From positions 1 to 64,000 of the forward strand of contig CADCHY010000010.1 of assembly GCA_902801365.1 (NCBI GenBank): a stretch of DNA of 64,000 nt, read 5' to 3'. This document shows positions 44,233 through 55,962 of the stretch, piece by piece; within the stretch, counting starts at the first letter, position 1, and every line of letters starts with the position of its first letter. Made by a program: the position numbers and the translations under genes. Below the pieces are notes generated by a model. That model had not been told where the DNA came from and did no database searches. It saw nothing but the letters and a program-made list of their open reading frames with translations. This stretch comes from an uncultured Succiniclasticum sp. (lineage in GTDB: Bacteria; Bacillota; Negativicutes; Acidaminococcales; Acidaminococcaceae).

Positions 44233-44925
44233 CTAAAATCCGTGTTTCAGCAAAAACTCTTCTGTTAATTCCGGTTCTGGATTTGTGTTCTCAGCAGCAC
44301 CCGGTTGATGCCGGCCGGCAAATCCCTTCCCCTTTTTATCCATTCCCAGCATTTTCTCCACATACCGGGCCAGAATATCTGTTTCCAGATTGACGGCATC
44401 GCCGGCGCTTTTATAACCCAGCGTGGTCATCTTTGCCGTGTGGGGAATCAGGGAAACACCAAAACCCGAATCATCGGCTTCCGTCACCGTCAGACTGATG
44501 CCGTCTATGGCGATGGAACCCTTCTCCACGATGTAACGAAGCAGTTCCCCGGGCGCTTTAATCCGGTACACCCGTGCATTGCCTTCCGGAACGATCTGCT
44601 GAATGACGCCGACACCTTCCACGTGTCCCTGTACAATATGCCCGTCCAGACCGTCCACAGGCCGCAGCGCTTTTTCCAGATTGACTCTGTCCCCCGGCTG
44701 CAGCAGGTGCAATGTGGTCCTGCGTACGGTTTCCGGCATCACGTCCGCCGTAAAAGTATCGCCCCGGAGATGCACTACGGTCAGGCAGACACCGTTCACG
44801 GCAATACTGTCCCCGATTTTTACACCGGACAGCAACCGGGGCGCGCGCACCGTCAGCCGGCAGCTTGTACTTCCTTCCGCCAGGCGTTCCACCGTTCCAA
44901 GGGCGGCAATTAAACCCGTAAACAT
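44233..44925 (-). CDS. ribE: Riboflavin synthase, alpha chain
   Basis: The enzyme dismutates two lumazines to riboflavin. The protein has two homologous barrel domains: MFTGLIAALGTVERL with GDSIAVNGVCLTV, and VQGHVEGVGVIQQI with GSIAIDGISLTVTEADD. The length of 230 residues exceeds the usual 200-220 by a charged C-terminal tail (KGKGFAGRHQPGAAENTNPEPE). It follows ribD by 45 bp. AGAGAGGAC precedes the ATG. Confidence 0.96.
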   Translation of the reverse strand: MFTGLIAALGTVERLAEGSTSCRLTVRAPRLLSGVKIGDSIAVNGVCLTVVHLRGDTFTADVMPETVRRTTLHLLQPGDRVNLEKALRPVDGLDGHIVQGHVEGVGVIQQIVPEGNARVYRIKAPGELLRYIVEKGSIAIDGISLTVTEADDSGFGVSLIPHTAKMTTLGYKSAGDAVNLETDILARYVEKMLGMDKKGKGFAGRHQPGAAENTNPEPELTEEFLLKHGF

Positions 44926-44970
44926 GACAAGTCCTCTCTTTACAATCTATAATGACTGATTATGAATCAT

Positions 44971-46068
44971 TTAAAACGTTACCCTGCCGGTGATCAGCCA
45001 GTCTTTCCCCAGCGTCAACAGTTCCGATTCCGCAACCGTTGCGCATCGGGCCATCCGTTCAATGCCTCTGCCGCCAATGGAAGGAAGCGCATGGGTTCCC
45101 CCTACCAGTTTCGGCGCAATAAAGGCGTAAACCCGGTCGGCCATCTGACTGTCCAGAAACGAGCCCAGCACTTCGCTGCCGCCTTCCACCAAAACAGACG
45201 TAATCCCATGCTCATATAAGGATTGCAGCAAAGCAGAAATAGAAAGATTGCCATTCTCACAGGGAAGCGTTACCACATCCACGTTCTTCAGGCACTGCAG
45301 TTTATCACATGTATCTGCACCCGCATCCGGGCCGGTCATCACTAACGTCTTTGCCTCCCCCTGTAACACCTTTGCCGTCAGGGGTATCCTGGCCCTGCTG
45401 TCCAGCACGATGCGGACGGGATTTTTTCCCTCCACCAGCCTTGTGGTCAGTTCCGGATCATCATCCAGAACTGTACCGATGCCCACCAGAATCGCGTCAT
45501 GGATCTTACGCAGGTAATGGCTGTACGTGTGGGCCTCCTGCCCGGTCACAAAATGGGAATCCCTGGCAGAGGTGGCCAGCTTGCCGTCCAGCGTTTCCGC
45601 AAATTTCAGACTGACAAAAGGACGGTTTTGGGTGACCCACAGCAAAAAGTGTTCATTCAGGCGCCTTGCTTCTTTTTCACAGACGCCAACGATGACTTCC
45701 ACGCCTGCTTCCCGCAGACGGCGAAACCCGTTGCCCGCCACTTTGGGATTGGGATCTTCCATGGCCGCCACCACCCGTTTGATGCCCGCTTTGAGCAGCG
45801 CTTCACAGCAGGGGCCGGTCCGTCCCCAGTGGGAACAGGGTTCCAGCGTGACAAATGCGGTGTGGCCCTGCAGCTGCTTCGCGTTCATGTCCGCGATGGC
45901 GTTCACTTCTGCATGGGGCGTTCCCGCCTTATGGTGCCAGCCCTCGCCGACTATATTGCCCTCAGCGTCGGCAATCACACATCCCACCATGGGATTGGGA
46001 CTGGTACAGCCTTCCGCCCGCCCGGCAAGTTCCAGAGCCCTGCGCATATATTTTTCATAGTCAGACAT
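44971..46068 (-). CDS. ribD: Diaminohydroxyphosphoribosylaminopyrimidine deaminase / 5-amino-6-(5-phosphoribosylamino)uracil reductase
   Basis: RibD catalyses the second and third steps of riboflavin synthesis. The deaminase domain (about 1-145) has the zinc motif HAEVNAI and PCSHWGRTGPCCEALL. The reductase domain follows with RPFVSLKFAETLDGKLA and VLVEGGSEVLGSFL. The ATG at 46068 is preferred because GGGGAG is 6 nt before it; the longer in-frame reading to 46140 runs through the riboswitch terminator. It is the first gene after the FMN riboswitch. Confidence 0.96.
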   Translation of the reverse strand: MSDYEKYMRRALELAGRAEGCTSPNPMVGCVIADAEGNIVGEGWHHKAGTPHAEVNAIADMNAKQLQGHTAFVTLEPCSHWGRTGPCCEALLKAGIKRVVAAMEDPNPKVAGNGFRRLREAGVEVIVGVCEKEARRLNEHFLLWVTQNRPFVSLKFAETLDGKLATSARDSHFVTGQEAHTYSHYLRKIHDAILVGIGTVLDDDPELTTRLVEGKNPVRIVLDSRARIPLTAKVLQGEAKTLVMTGPDAGADTCDKLQCLKNVDVVTLPCENGNLSISALLQSLYEHGITSVLVEGGSEVLGSFLDSQMADRVYAFIAPKLVGGTHALPSIGGRGIERMARCATVAESELLTLGKDWLITGRVTF

Positions 46069-46080
46069 GGCAAACTCCCC

Positions 46081-46123
46081 AAAACAAAAAACCATAGGAA
46101 ACGTCCAGAGGCATTCCCTATGG
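46081..46123 (-). terminator. FMN-riboswitch-controlled terminator before ribD
   Basis: CCATAGGGAA pairs with TTTCCTATGG on the minus strand and is followed by TTTTTTGTTTT. It lies directly after the FMN aptamer and before the ribD ribosome site. Confidence 0.9.
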
Positions 46124-46143
46124 CAAGACAGTTCTCCCATACA

Positions 46144-46292
46144 AGTCTTTTCTCATCCAGACTATACTGTCGGTTCCGGAATCACACCGGATCGTGCGTC
46201 GGCGCGCAAGGCGCTGTCGGCTCGCGGACTGTACCGCCGGTTGGGAATTATGCGCCGGATTCGCCGGACACACTCACCCTGCCCCAAAGACT
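46144..46292 (-). ncRNA. FMN riboswitch (RFN element)
   Basis: On the minus strand the aptamer shows GGGGCAGGGTGA, CCCAACCGGCGGTACAGTCCGCGAGCC, GGTGTGATTCCGGAACCGACAGTATAGTC and GGATGAGAAAAGACT in the proper order. Outer arms AGTCTTT and AAAGACT close P1 (46286-46292 with 46144-46150). FMN binding should favour the following terminator and stop ribD-ribE-ribBA-ribH transcription. Confidence 0.96.
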
Positions 46293-46305
46293 GTTTTCGC
46301 TATAT

Positions 46306-46334
46306 AGTTTAATATGAAATTACGCGTCTGTCAA
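46306..46334 (-). promoter_or_regulatory. Promoter of the riboflavin operon
   Basis: TTGACA (46329-46334), 17-nt spacer, TAAACT (46306-46311). The start of transcription would be near 46299, just before the riboswitch. Confidence 0.82.
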
Positions 46335-46380
46335 TCAGACAGCCTGCTTTCATGCAAAAAGCGTTGCCCTTTGACAGTAT

Positions 46381-46408
46381 AATTTCAAAAGACTTTTTAC
46401 AAAGCCTT
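46381..46408 (-). terminator. Probable terminator after rpe
   Basis: AAGGCTTT (overlapping the rpe stop codon) pairs with AAAGTCTT through a GTAA tetraloop (46389-46408), followed by TTTTG on the minus strand. The T-tract is short. Confidence 0.45.
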
Positions 46409-47051
46409 ACCCGCGTAAACTCTTTATCGCGGCTTTCACGTCCTTCGCCCCGTACACATACGAACCCGCGACAAGCACCGTCGCCCCGGCCCCCACGACC
46501 TGCTGTGCCGTTTCCGCATTGATGCCGCCGTCCACCTGAATGTCGGTACGCAGACCGTCCAGATCTAACATCCGGCGCAGCCGGCTGATCTTCGGCAATA
46601 CGGTAGAGATAAACTGCTGGCCGCCGAAACCCGGATTCACCGTCATCAGCAACACCATATCCACGTCGGGCAGAATTTCTTCAATCAGAGATAAGGAGCT
46701 GGCCGGATTCAACGCCACGCCGGCTTTGATCCCTTTGGCATGGATAGCCTGAATGCAGCGGTGCAAATGTTTTGTGGCTTCCGCATGCACTACGATCTGG
46801 TCTGCACCGGCTGCGGCAAAATCATCAATGTAGGTTTCCGGATGATCCACCATCAGATGGCAGTCAAAAAACATCTTGGTAACGTTCCGGATTTTTTTCA
46901 CCACCGGTGCGCCAAAGGTCAGGTTCGGCACAAAATTACCGTCCATCACATCAATATGTACCCAGTCGGCGCCGGCCTTTTCTATCTTCCGGATCTCGTC
47001 ACCCAGACAGGAAAAATCTGCCGATAATACGGACGGAGCTATTTTGATCAT
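46407..47051 (-). CDS. rpe: Ribulose-phosphate 3-epimerase
   Basis: The enzyme interconverts ribulose 5-phosphate and xylulose 5-phosphate in the pentose phosphate pathway. It is a TIM barrel with IAPSVLSADFSCLGDEI, HIDVMDGNFVPNLTFG, DCHLMV and MTVNPGFGGQQFI. The ATG at 47051 gives 214 residues and overlaps the rsgA stop as ATGA; a longer in-frame reading would lie inside rsgA. GAGGAACC stands before it. The rsgA-rpe pair is common in Firmicutes. Confidence 0.96.
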   Translation of the reverse strand: MIKIAPSVLSADFSCLGDEIRKIEKAGADWVHIDVMDGNFVPNLTFGAPVVKKIRNVTKMFFDCHLMVDHPETYIDDFAAAGADQIVVHAEATKHLHRCIQAIHAKGIKAGVALNPASSLSLIEEILPDVDMVLLMTVNPGFGGQQFISTVLPKISRLRRMLDLDGLRTDIQVDGGINAETAQQVVGAGATVLVAGSYVYGAKDVKAAIKSLRG

Positions 47052-47928
47052 TTTCGGTTCCTCGCTTTGTTTTCTTTTAACTCTTCCAATATGGTTAAAT
47101 AGGATGCGTAACGGGAAGACACGATTCTGTTTTCCTGCACCGCGTCCTTCACGCCGCAAACCGGTTCATGGGTATGACTGCAGGGCGAGAATTTACAGGC
47201 TGCTTCAAACTGCCTGAACTCGGGAAAACAGGCCGGCAAGGCTTCCAGTTCAAGGTTTTCCATCATCACGTTGCCAAAGCCGGGCGTATCCGCCAGGTAG
47301 CCTCCGTTAAAGGGAATGAGTTCCGTATACCGTGTGGTATGCTTACCTCTGCTGATTTTTGAGCTGATCTCCCCTGTGGTCCGCAGGACGCCGGGCTGGA
47401 TGGCATTCAGCCCGGAAGATTTCCCCACCCCGCTGGGCCCGCCGAACGCCGTGACTTTTCCTGCCAGACGCCGACGCAGGGCGTCAATGCCCCGGCCGGT
47501 TTTGGATGAAATCACAAACGTCTCATACCCAATCTTACGATACACCGAAGCAATGGCTTCACCTTGTTCTTCCGTTGTAAGGTCCGCTTTGGTCAGCACC
47601 AGCAGTACCGGAATCTTTGCCGCTTCCGCCAGCACCAGCAGCTTATCCATAATAAGAAAACTGAAGTCCGGCTGTACCAGGGCCAGGGTAATCACCAGCA
47701 GGTCAAGGTTTGCCACCGTAGGTCTTTCCAGATAATTACGGCGGGGCAGCACGGCTGTGATCATCCCCTCGTCCGCCTTATCCGGATTGACTTCCAGTTC
47801 CACCCGGTCGCCGGTGCACAGGGAAAAGCGTTTCTGCTTCATGTGCCCTCTGACCTTACAGGTTATCATGACGCCAGAACAATCCACGTAATAGTATCCA
47901 CTGTAAGACCGCACTACCAATCCCGACG

Positions 47929-47935
<7 letters not shown>
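47048..47935 (-). CDS. rsgA: Ribosome small subunit-dependent GTPase A
   Basis: RsgA helps mature the 30S subunit. It is a circularly permuted GTPase with the motifs in the order LTKAD (G4), GGPSGVGKSSGLNAI (G1) and DTPGFG (G3). An N-terminal OB fold (about 1-70) precedes it. The C-terminal zinc site is seen in CKFSPCSHTHEPVCGV. The length of 295 residues is normal. Its start overlaps the prkC stop by 7 bp, continuing the phosphatase-kinase-RsgA-Rpe order. Confidence 0.96.
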
Positions 47936-50374
<2,439 letters not shown>

Positions 50375-50385
<11 letters not shown>

Positions 50386-51118
50386 CGTGTTCCACCTCCT
50401 TCCGATCCAATTTCAGTATAATGAACGAAATATTGTCTTTGCCTCCCTTTTCCAGCGAAGCGCTTAACAGCGCATCGGCGGAGGCTTCCGTATCTTCCAT
50501 CTGCAGATATCCTGTTATCTCCTTGTCATGCAGCATATCCGTCAGTCCGTCGCTGCATAGCAGGATGATATCGTCTGTATAAATGTCTATGACAAACACG
50601 TCGCCGTTCACGTTCTTGTTGACGCCGATCCCCCGTGTCAGCATATTTTTCTGGGGATGGTTGAAAGCTTCTTCCTGTGTCAGTTCACCATTCTCTACCA
50701 TTTCCGCCACCAGGGAATGGTCCCTGGTGATCTGTTTCAGATGGTTCTGCCGCAACAGGTAGACCCTGCTGTCCCCCACGTTGAACACATATCCTTTTCC
50801 CTTACCGTTAAAATAAATACCGGCAAGAGTCGTTCCCATTCCCTCCAGTGCGGAATCAGACCGGGCTTTATCGTAAACTTCCCAGTTAATATCGCGCATG
50901 ATCTGATACAGTTTGGAAACCAGGGAAAAACCGATTTTTCCGTACAGATCTTCTTTTTCAGCCTTTAGTTTTTCCAAAGCCAGCTTGCTGGCAACCTCTC
51001 CGGCATTATAGCCGCCCATACCGTCTGCTATGGCAAATAAATACGGCCGTTCCAGCAGCAGGCTGTCTTCATTATTCTTCCTGACTCTTCCTTTGTGAGT
51101 CCGGGTCGCTACTGACAC
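50375..51118 (-). CDS. prpC: PP2C-type protein phosphatase, partner of PrkC
   Basis: This phosphatase removes phosphate from PrkC and its substrates. PP2C motifs are visible: RKNNEDSLLL, IADGMGGYNAGEVAS, GDSRVYLLR and LLCSDGLTDML, with metal-binding aspartates. The length of 247 residues is standard. The start is GTG, supported by GGAGGG 7 nt upstream. It lies directly before prkC, the usual order. Confidence 0.95.
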
Positions 51119-51152
51119 AACAATCCCTCCAGTCAGCGTGCATGCGAATCAA

Positions 51153-52217
51153 TCAGTGTTTCCCTGGTACATTATCTCTGGCAAACGCCGCCCGCAGCTG
51201 TCCGCAGGCCGCGTTAATATCTTTTCCCATTTCCCTGCGCACCGTGGCATGCAGACGGTGCCGCTGCAATATGGATAAAAACCTTTCAATACGTTTCTCG
51301 GCCGGCCGGAAAAAGCCTTTCTCCGGAACCGGGTTCACCGGGATCAGATTTACACTGGCCTGTTTAAAACGCAGATACTCCGCCAGCAATTCCGCATCCC
51401 TGTCGCTGTCATTCTTACCTGCCAGCAAAATATATTCATAGGTGACCTGTCTGCCACTGCTGGCCGCATACTCTTCCGCGGCAGCAATCACATCCGGGAA
51501 TGGGTAACCCTTGTTGACCGGCATCAGTTCCGAGCGCAGTTCATTTCTGACAGCATGGAGAGAGACAGCCAGATTGACCGGCAGGCCCAGTCCCTGCATC
51601 TTTTTAATCCCCGGAATGATGCCGCACGTGGACACCGTCATATTGCGGTAGCCGATATTGCCAACATCCGGCTGATGCAGAAACTGCAGGGCCCCGAAGA
51701 CCGCATCAAAGTTCAGCATGGGTTCGCCGCTGCCCATGACCACAATGCGGCTGACCCTTTCATTTTGCAGACGCAGCTGCGCCTGGAACACGTACATCTG
51801 TGCCAGAATTTCCGCAACCGTCAGGTTCCGCACAGCGCCATGCAATCCGCTGGCGCAAAAAGCGCAGTGCATATCGCAGCCGGCCTGGCTGGAAACACAG
51901 ACGCTGTATCCGTAATCATGATGCATCAGGACGGTTTCGATGGCATTCCCGTCAGGCAGCTCCAGTAAAACCTTCTGTGTCAGCCCGTCGGAGGAATCCA
52001 GCCTGCGGACGGTTTTTATTTCCGCCGGCAGCACCGATAAACACTCCTGCAGTAACTGGCGCTCCGCTTTGCCCAGATTACTCATCTGCGCAAAGTCAAA
52101 CACGCATTTCTGATACAGCCAGTCAAATATCTGTTTCGCGCGGAATTTTTTCAATCCCAACTCTGCCAGTGCCGTTTGTAACTGGGGCAAAGGCATACCG
52201 AAAATTTCAGTCTTCAT
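51153..52217 (-). CDS. rlmN: 23S rRNA / tRNA (adenine-C2)-methyltransferase RlmN
   Basis: This radical-SAM enzyme methylates C2 of A2503 in 23S rRNA and A37 in some tRNAs. The cluster motif is AGCDMHCAFCASG (C-x3-C-x2-C). GSGEPMLNFDAV and STCGIIPGIKK follow. The second catalytic cysteine is in the NAACGQLR end stretch. The length of 354 residues is normal. The N-terminal accessory domain includes LKKFRAKQIFDWLYQK. It follows rsmB by 90 bp. Confidence 0.96.
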   Translation of the reverse strand: MKTEIFGMPLPQLQTALAELGLKKFRAKQIFDWLYQKCVFDFAQMSNLGKAERQLLQECLSVLPAEIKTVRRLDSSDGLTQKVLLELPDGNAIETVLMHHDYGYSVCVSSQAGCDMHCAFCASGLHGAVRNLTVAEILAQMYVFQAQLRLQNERVSRIVVMGSGEPMLNFDAVFGALQFLHQPDVGNIGYRNMTVSTCGIIPGIKKMQGLGLPVNLAVSLHAVRNELRSELMPVNKGYPFPDVIAAAEEYAASSGRQVTYEYILLAGKNDSDRDAELLAEYLRFKQASVNLIPVNPVPEKGFFRPAEKRIERFLSILQRHRLHATVRREMGKDINAACGQLRAAFARDNVPGKH

Positions 52218-52306
52218 ACAACGTTTATCAAAATACTATCTGTTATTACTTATCTTTCAATTATCTTTTGTTTTGCAAACAAAATACCGCAACTATTAAA
52301 GGAAAA

Positions 52307-53674
52307 CTACTTCTCTTTTTGAAGCAGCGTAAGGTAAAACCCGTCCACACCATCCCGTTGAGGATACAGCTGCAGTTCTTTCACCACTTCTTTGGAACGG
52401 GGATGGACAAAGCCGGCCTGCTTCCATTCCCTGTGGTTCTGCAGGAAAATCTCTATCTGTTTTCCGTTTTCGTCTTCTTCCATGGTACAGGTACTGTACA
52501 CCAGGACACCGCCGGGTTTGACATACCGGCTGGCGTTTTCCAGAATACACTGCTGCAATGCCGGAAATACCCTTAAATCCTTTTCTTTTTTAGTCCAGCG
52601 CGCTTCAGCCCGGCGCCGCAACACGCCCAGACCGGAACAGGGGGCATCTACCAGAACCCTGTCAAATTTTTCAGTCCATTCTTCCCGAAAAACCGTTCCG
52701 TCCCGGAGTTCCGTTTTAATATTATCCAGCTTCAGGCGTTTTGCATTTTCTTCAATCAGTTTCAGTTTATGCGGATATATGTCACAGGCCGTCACCCGGC
52801 CTTTGTTCTCCATCAGCGCGGCGATGTGGGTGGTCTTGCCTCCCGGCGCGGCGCACATGTCCAGAATCTGCTCGCCTGCCTTCGGCTGCAGCAGCAGGGC
52901 CGGAAGCATGGAGCTTTCGTCCTGCACATAAAAACTGTGGGGAAAGTTTTGCAACAGAGCCGGCAGTCCCGGCGATCTCGTAATCACGATACCATCAGGG
53001 CACCAGAGGGATACCTCCCCTTCGCAGCCCATTTCCCGTAAATCCTGCAAAAAGGCATCTCGCGCTGTCATCAGGGTGTTGACCCTCAGGCACAGACTGG
53101 CCGGTCCGTTATCCCAGCGGCACAGGGCTTCTGTTTCTTCTTCACCGAACTGTTTCCGCCAGCGCTGTACCAGCCACCGGGGATGACTGAGCCGCAGCGA
53201 AACATCGTCCCAGATTTTCTCCCACAGAACTTCTTTCTGCCGGACGCTGCTCCGCATTACCCCGTTCACAAATTTATCCGTACCTTTATGGCTGAACTTT
53301 TTTGCCAGATTCACGCTCTCGTTACAGGCGGCGGAATCCGGGATACGTTCCAGAAAAAAGATCTGGTATAAACCCAGATGGAGGATATAGTGAATCACAG
53401 GCTCCAGCTTCTGAAGCGGACGATCCACCAGCCGGCCAAGGATAAAATCAAGAGTACCCCTGGCTTTCACGGAACCGTTGACCAGTTCCGTGGCGAAGCG
53501 CCGGTCCGGTTCTTCCAGTTTTGCCTGCCGCAGCACACGGTTCAGTGCGATGGCTGTATAAGCCTGTTCTTCCCAAATCTGCAGCAATACCAGCAGAGCC
53601 GCTTCCCTGCCGTTCGCCGGAATATTCTTTCCGGCAGTTCCTTTCGCTGATCCTGAAAACCTTTCTTTACGCAC
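52307..53674 (-). CDS. rsmB: 16S rRNA (cytosine-967-C5)-methyltransferase
   Basis: RsmB methylates C967 of 16S rRNA. An N-terminal NusB-like RNA-binding domain (about 20-150) has AALLVLLQIWEEQAYTAIALNRVL. The methylase domain has DMCAAPGGKTTHIAALM, the DAPCSGLGVLRRRAEARW motif and YSTCTMEEDENGK with the two active cysteines. The GTG at 53674 is chosen because GGAGG lies 6 nt before it. The start overlaps the DUF116 gene by 8 bp. Confidence 0.94.
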   Translation of the reverse strand: MRKERFSGSAKGTAGKNIPANGREAALLVLLQIWEEQAYTAIALNRVLRQAKLEEPDRRFATELVNGSVKARGTLDFILGRLVDRPLQKLEPVIHYILHLGLYQIFFLERIPDSAACNESVNLAKKFSHKGTDKFVNGVMRSSVRQKEVLWEKIWDDVSLRLSHPRWLVQRWRKQFGEEETEALCRWDNGPASLCLRVNTLMTARDAFLQDLREMGCEGEVSLWCPDGIVITRSPGLPALLQNFPHSFYVQDESSMLPALLLQPKAGEQILDMCAAPGGKTTHIAALMENKGRVTACDIYPHKLKLIEENAKRLKLDNIKTELRDGTVFREEWTEKFDRVLVDAPCSGLGVLRRRAEARWTKKEKDLRVFPALQQCILENASRYVKPGGVLVYSTCTMEEDENGKQIEIFLQNHREWKQAGFVHPRSKEVVKELQLYPQRDGVDGFYLTLLQKEK

Positions 53675-54461
53675 TGGCTTCCTCCGGCAGGTCTTCACTT
53701 AACAATCTGATTGCTTCTTCCACTTTATCTAAATTGACCCGTGTATTAAAACAGGGGCCAAAGGGCCGTTCGTTAAAAATCGCTATGACAGGTATCGGAA
53801 AGACATCCTGTATCCCGCTGGTCAAATCCCGCTCGCAGGCCACGGCTATGATTGCCTTTGGCCTTGCCTTAGCCACCATCTGACGGGCCAGCGTCCCGCC
53901 GGTAGCCACCACAAAATGCATATGATATTTGTGACAAAGCCCCAGCAGACCGCCCACACAGCATCCGCCGCATTGCCGGCAGTTCTCAATATTACGGGTA
54001 ATTTTCCGGGGGCAGGTATCCAGTTGCAGGCAATGCGGTGTCAGGATCAGCAGGCGGTCTGAAGGCACCTTCACATGATGCTGTTTCACCAGGGCATTAT
54101 TCACTGCCACAAAACTCTGTTCCACCTTCTCCCGGGGAATATTAAGGATGCGTCCCAGCCCTACGGCAAACGGGAACAAAAAGTTGATGGCTTTCCATGA
54201 CCAGAAATATAAAATTTTCGGCAGGGGCATTCCCATGATTGCCAGCACAATAGCCAGTTCTCCCGCAAACAGGAAGAAAATGGCGCCAAATACCAGCAGC
54301 CCGAATGCCGTGGGCAAAAACTGGCTGATGGCTTCAAAGCCCAGATATGTCACTTTCCAGACAAAAAACAAGATAATGGCCGTCACGATGGCGCTGAACA
54401 ACACCAGCGCCAGAAAAACCCGTTTCTTGGGGTTAACTGCCATTTCCACTGCTGAAACCAT
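53667..54461 (-). CDS. DUF116 family membrane protein
   Basis: This 264-residue protein has two or three N-terminal hydrophobic segments (about 14-100) and a C-terminal soluble domain. That domain is rich in cysteines: PHCLQLDTCPRKITRNIENCRQCGGCCVGGLLGLC. The pattern fits a metal- or iron-sulfur-binding DUF116 domain. The function is not established. Its gene lies between fmt and rsmB and overlaps rsmB, an arrangement I believe recurs in related Firmicutes. The frequent position near tRNA and rRNA modifying genes suggests a role in translation quality, but no direct evidence is visible. Confidence 0.8.
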   Translation of the reverse strand: MVSAVEMAVNPKKRVFLALVLFSAIVTAIILFFVWKVTYLGFEAISQFLPTAFGLLVFGAIFFLFAGELAIVLAIMGMPLPKILYFWSWKAINFLFPFAVGLGRILNIPREKVEQSFVAVNNALVKQHHVKVPSDRLLILTPHCLQLDTCPRKITRNIENCRQCGGCCVGGLLGLCHKYHMHFVVATGGTLARQMVAKARPKAIIAVACERDLTSGIQDVFPIPVIAIFNERPFGPCFNTRVNLDKVEEAIRLLSEDLPEEASA

Positions 54462-54469
54462 AAAACTTC

Positions 54470-55414
54470 TTACTCCTTGCTTCCTAAAACATCTCCGGCT
54501 TTCACGCCATGGCCGTTTAAAAATACGGCGGCCGGCATACGCTTCTTTGATTCGGGCTGTACTGTCAGAACCCGGAGCGCTCCTTCGCCGCAGGCAACGG
54601 AAAACTCTTTTTTGCTGACAGAAACGACTGTACCGGCCGCCGCTTCCGTGCTGCTGCCGTCAACCCGGGTCTCCCAGATTTTCAACAGCTTCCCGTCAGG
54701 CAGGTACGTAAACGCGCCCGGCGCGGGATCGAAGCCCCGTACTCTGTCATGCACTTCCCGGGCAGGACGGGCCCAGTCAATCTTTGCCATCTCTTTGGTG
54801 ATGAGCGTAGCATAAGTGGCTTCCCTGTCGTTCTGCTCTTCCGGCTGCAAACCGCCTGCTATCTCAGGAAGTGTATCTGTCAGAAGTTTCGCCCCTTTTT
54901 CCATCAGTTCGTCATGCAGGCGGGCAAAATTCATTTCTTCATCAATGGGCACCGTCACTTTGCTGTACATCGCTCCGGTGTCCATGCCCTTTTCCATCCG
55001 CATAATGGTTACGCCGGTCTCTTTTTCGCCATTCATGATGGCGTACTGGATTGGCGCGGCGCCCCGGTATCTGGGCAGCAGAGACCCGTGCACATTGATG
55101 CAGCCGTACGCCGGGATATCCAGGATTTCCTGTGTCAGGAACTGGCCGAAAGCCGCGACTACGATAAAATCAGGTTTCCATTCTTTCAGTTTCTGTACAA
55201 ACTCAGGTTCTTTCACTTTCAGGGGCTGAAACACCGGCAGGTCATGCTGCAGGGCAAAGGTCTTCACCGGAGTTTCCACTACCTTCTGCCCCCTGCCTTT
55301 GGGACGGTCCGGCTGGGTCACCACCGCCTGAATATGATACTGTCCTGCTTCCAGCAAAGCCCGCAGGGATCCCACCGCAAAATCCGGTGTACCCATAAAT
55401 ACCACGTTCCACAT
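54470..55414 (-). CDS. fmt: Methionyl-tRNA formyltransferase
   Basis: Fmt formylates initiator Met-tRNA. The N-terminus reads VVFMGTPDFAVGSLRALLEAG. The folate-binding active site is INVHGSLLPRYRGAAPIQYAI, and the motif GVTIMRMEKGMDTG follows. The C-terminal OB-type domain is complete at 314 residues. It starts 3 bp after the def stop, the usual def-fmt pair. Confidence 0.97.
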   Translation of the reverse strand: MWNVVFMGTPDFAVGSLRALLEAGQYHIQAVVTQPDRPKGRGQKVVETPVKTFALQHDLPVFQPLKVKEPEFVQKLKEWKPDFIVVAAFGQFLTQEILDIPAYGCINVHGSLLPRYRGAAPIQYAIMNGEKETGVTIMRMEKGMDTGAMYSKVTVPIDEEMNFARLHDELMEKGAKLLTDTLPEIAGGLQPEEQNDREATYATLITKEMAKIDWARPAREVHDRVRGFDPAPGAFTYLPDGKLLKIWETRVDGSSTEAAAGTVVSVSKKEFSVACGEGALRVLTVQPESKKRMPAAVFLNGHGVKAGDVLGSKE

Positions 55415-55417
55415 GGT

Positions 55418-55891
55418 TCATTCCTCCGGAGCTTTCAGTGTGATGGTTATGGCCTTGTCCGTAAACAGGATGCCGTCCAGATGATCTGTCTCATGCTGCA
55501 GGCAGATGGCCATAAGCCCGTCTGCGGCAATAAACTGTTTTTTGCCGCGGGGATCCGTATACTCACACTCCACATATTCAGCCCGTTCCACTTCCCCTTC
55601 AAAATCAGGCACGGAGAGGCATCCCTCCCCAACGATCCTGGAACCTTCCTTTTTCGTTATAACCGGATTGATCAGCTCCAGCAAACCGTTGCCGTCCTGC
55701 AGATCAATGACCACGATGCGCTGCAGGATACCTACCTGGGGAGCGGCCAGGCCAATACCATTGCCGGATTTATACAGCGTGTCCGCCATGTCTTTCAAAA
55801 TCCGCTTTACTTTTTTATCTATACGCTTCACCGGTTCACAAACTTTCTTAAGAACCGGATCGCCGGCGCGTTTTATCTCCAGAACAGCCAT
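55418..55891 (-). CDS. def: Peptide deformylase
   Basis: The metalloenzyme removes the formyl group from nascent proteins. Its three motifs are GIGLAAPQVG, EGCLSVP with the metal cysteine, and QHETDHLDGILF with the HExxH metal site. The length of 157 residues is usual. GGAGGAAAAATGG precedes the ATG. It lies between priA and fmt, a common Firmicutes order. Confidence 0.97.
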   Translation of the reverse strand: MAVLEIKRAGDPVLKKVCEPVKRIDKKVKRILKDMADTLYKSGNGIGLAAPQVGILQRIVVIDLQDGNGLLELINPVITKKEGSRIVGEGCLSVPDFEGEVERAEYVECEYTDPRGKKQFIAADGLMAICLQHETDHLDGILFTDKAITITLKAPEE

Positions 55892-55962
55892 TTTTCCTCC
55901 AATAAATGATCGATTTCAATAAAATACAGTATATTATATCACATTTTATATGATTTTAAAAC

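Noticed and set aside
54749-55909. 386-codon open frame on the plus strand opposite fmt and def
   Set aside because: It lies fully antisense to two well-supported genes, has no ribosome site and encodes a Cys/His/Phe-rich sequence typical of shadow frames.
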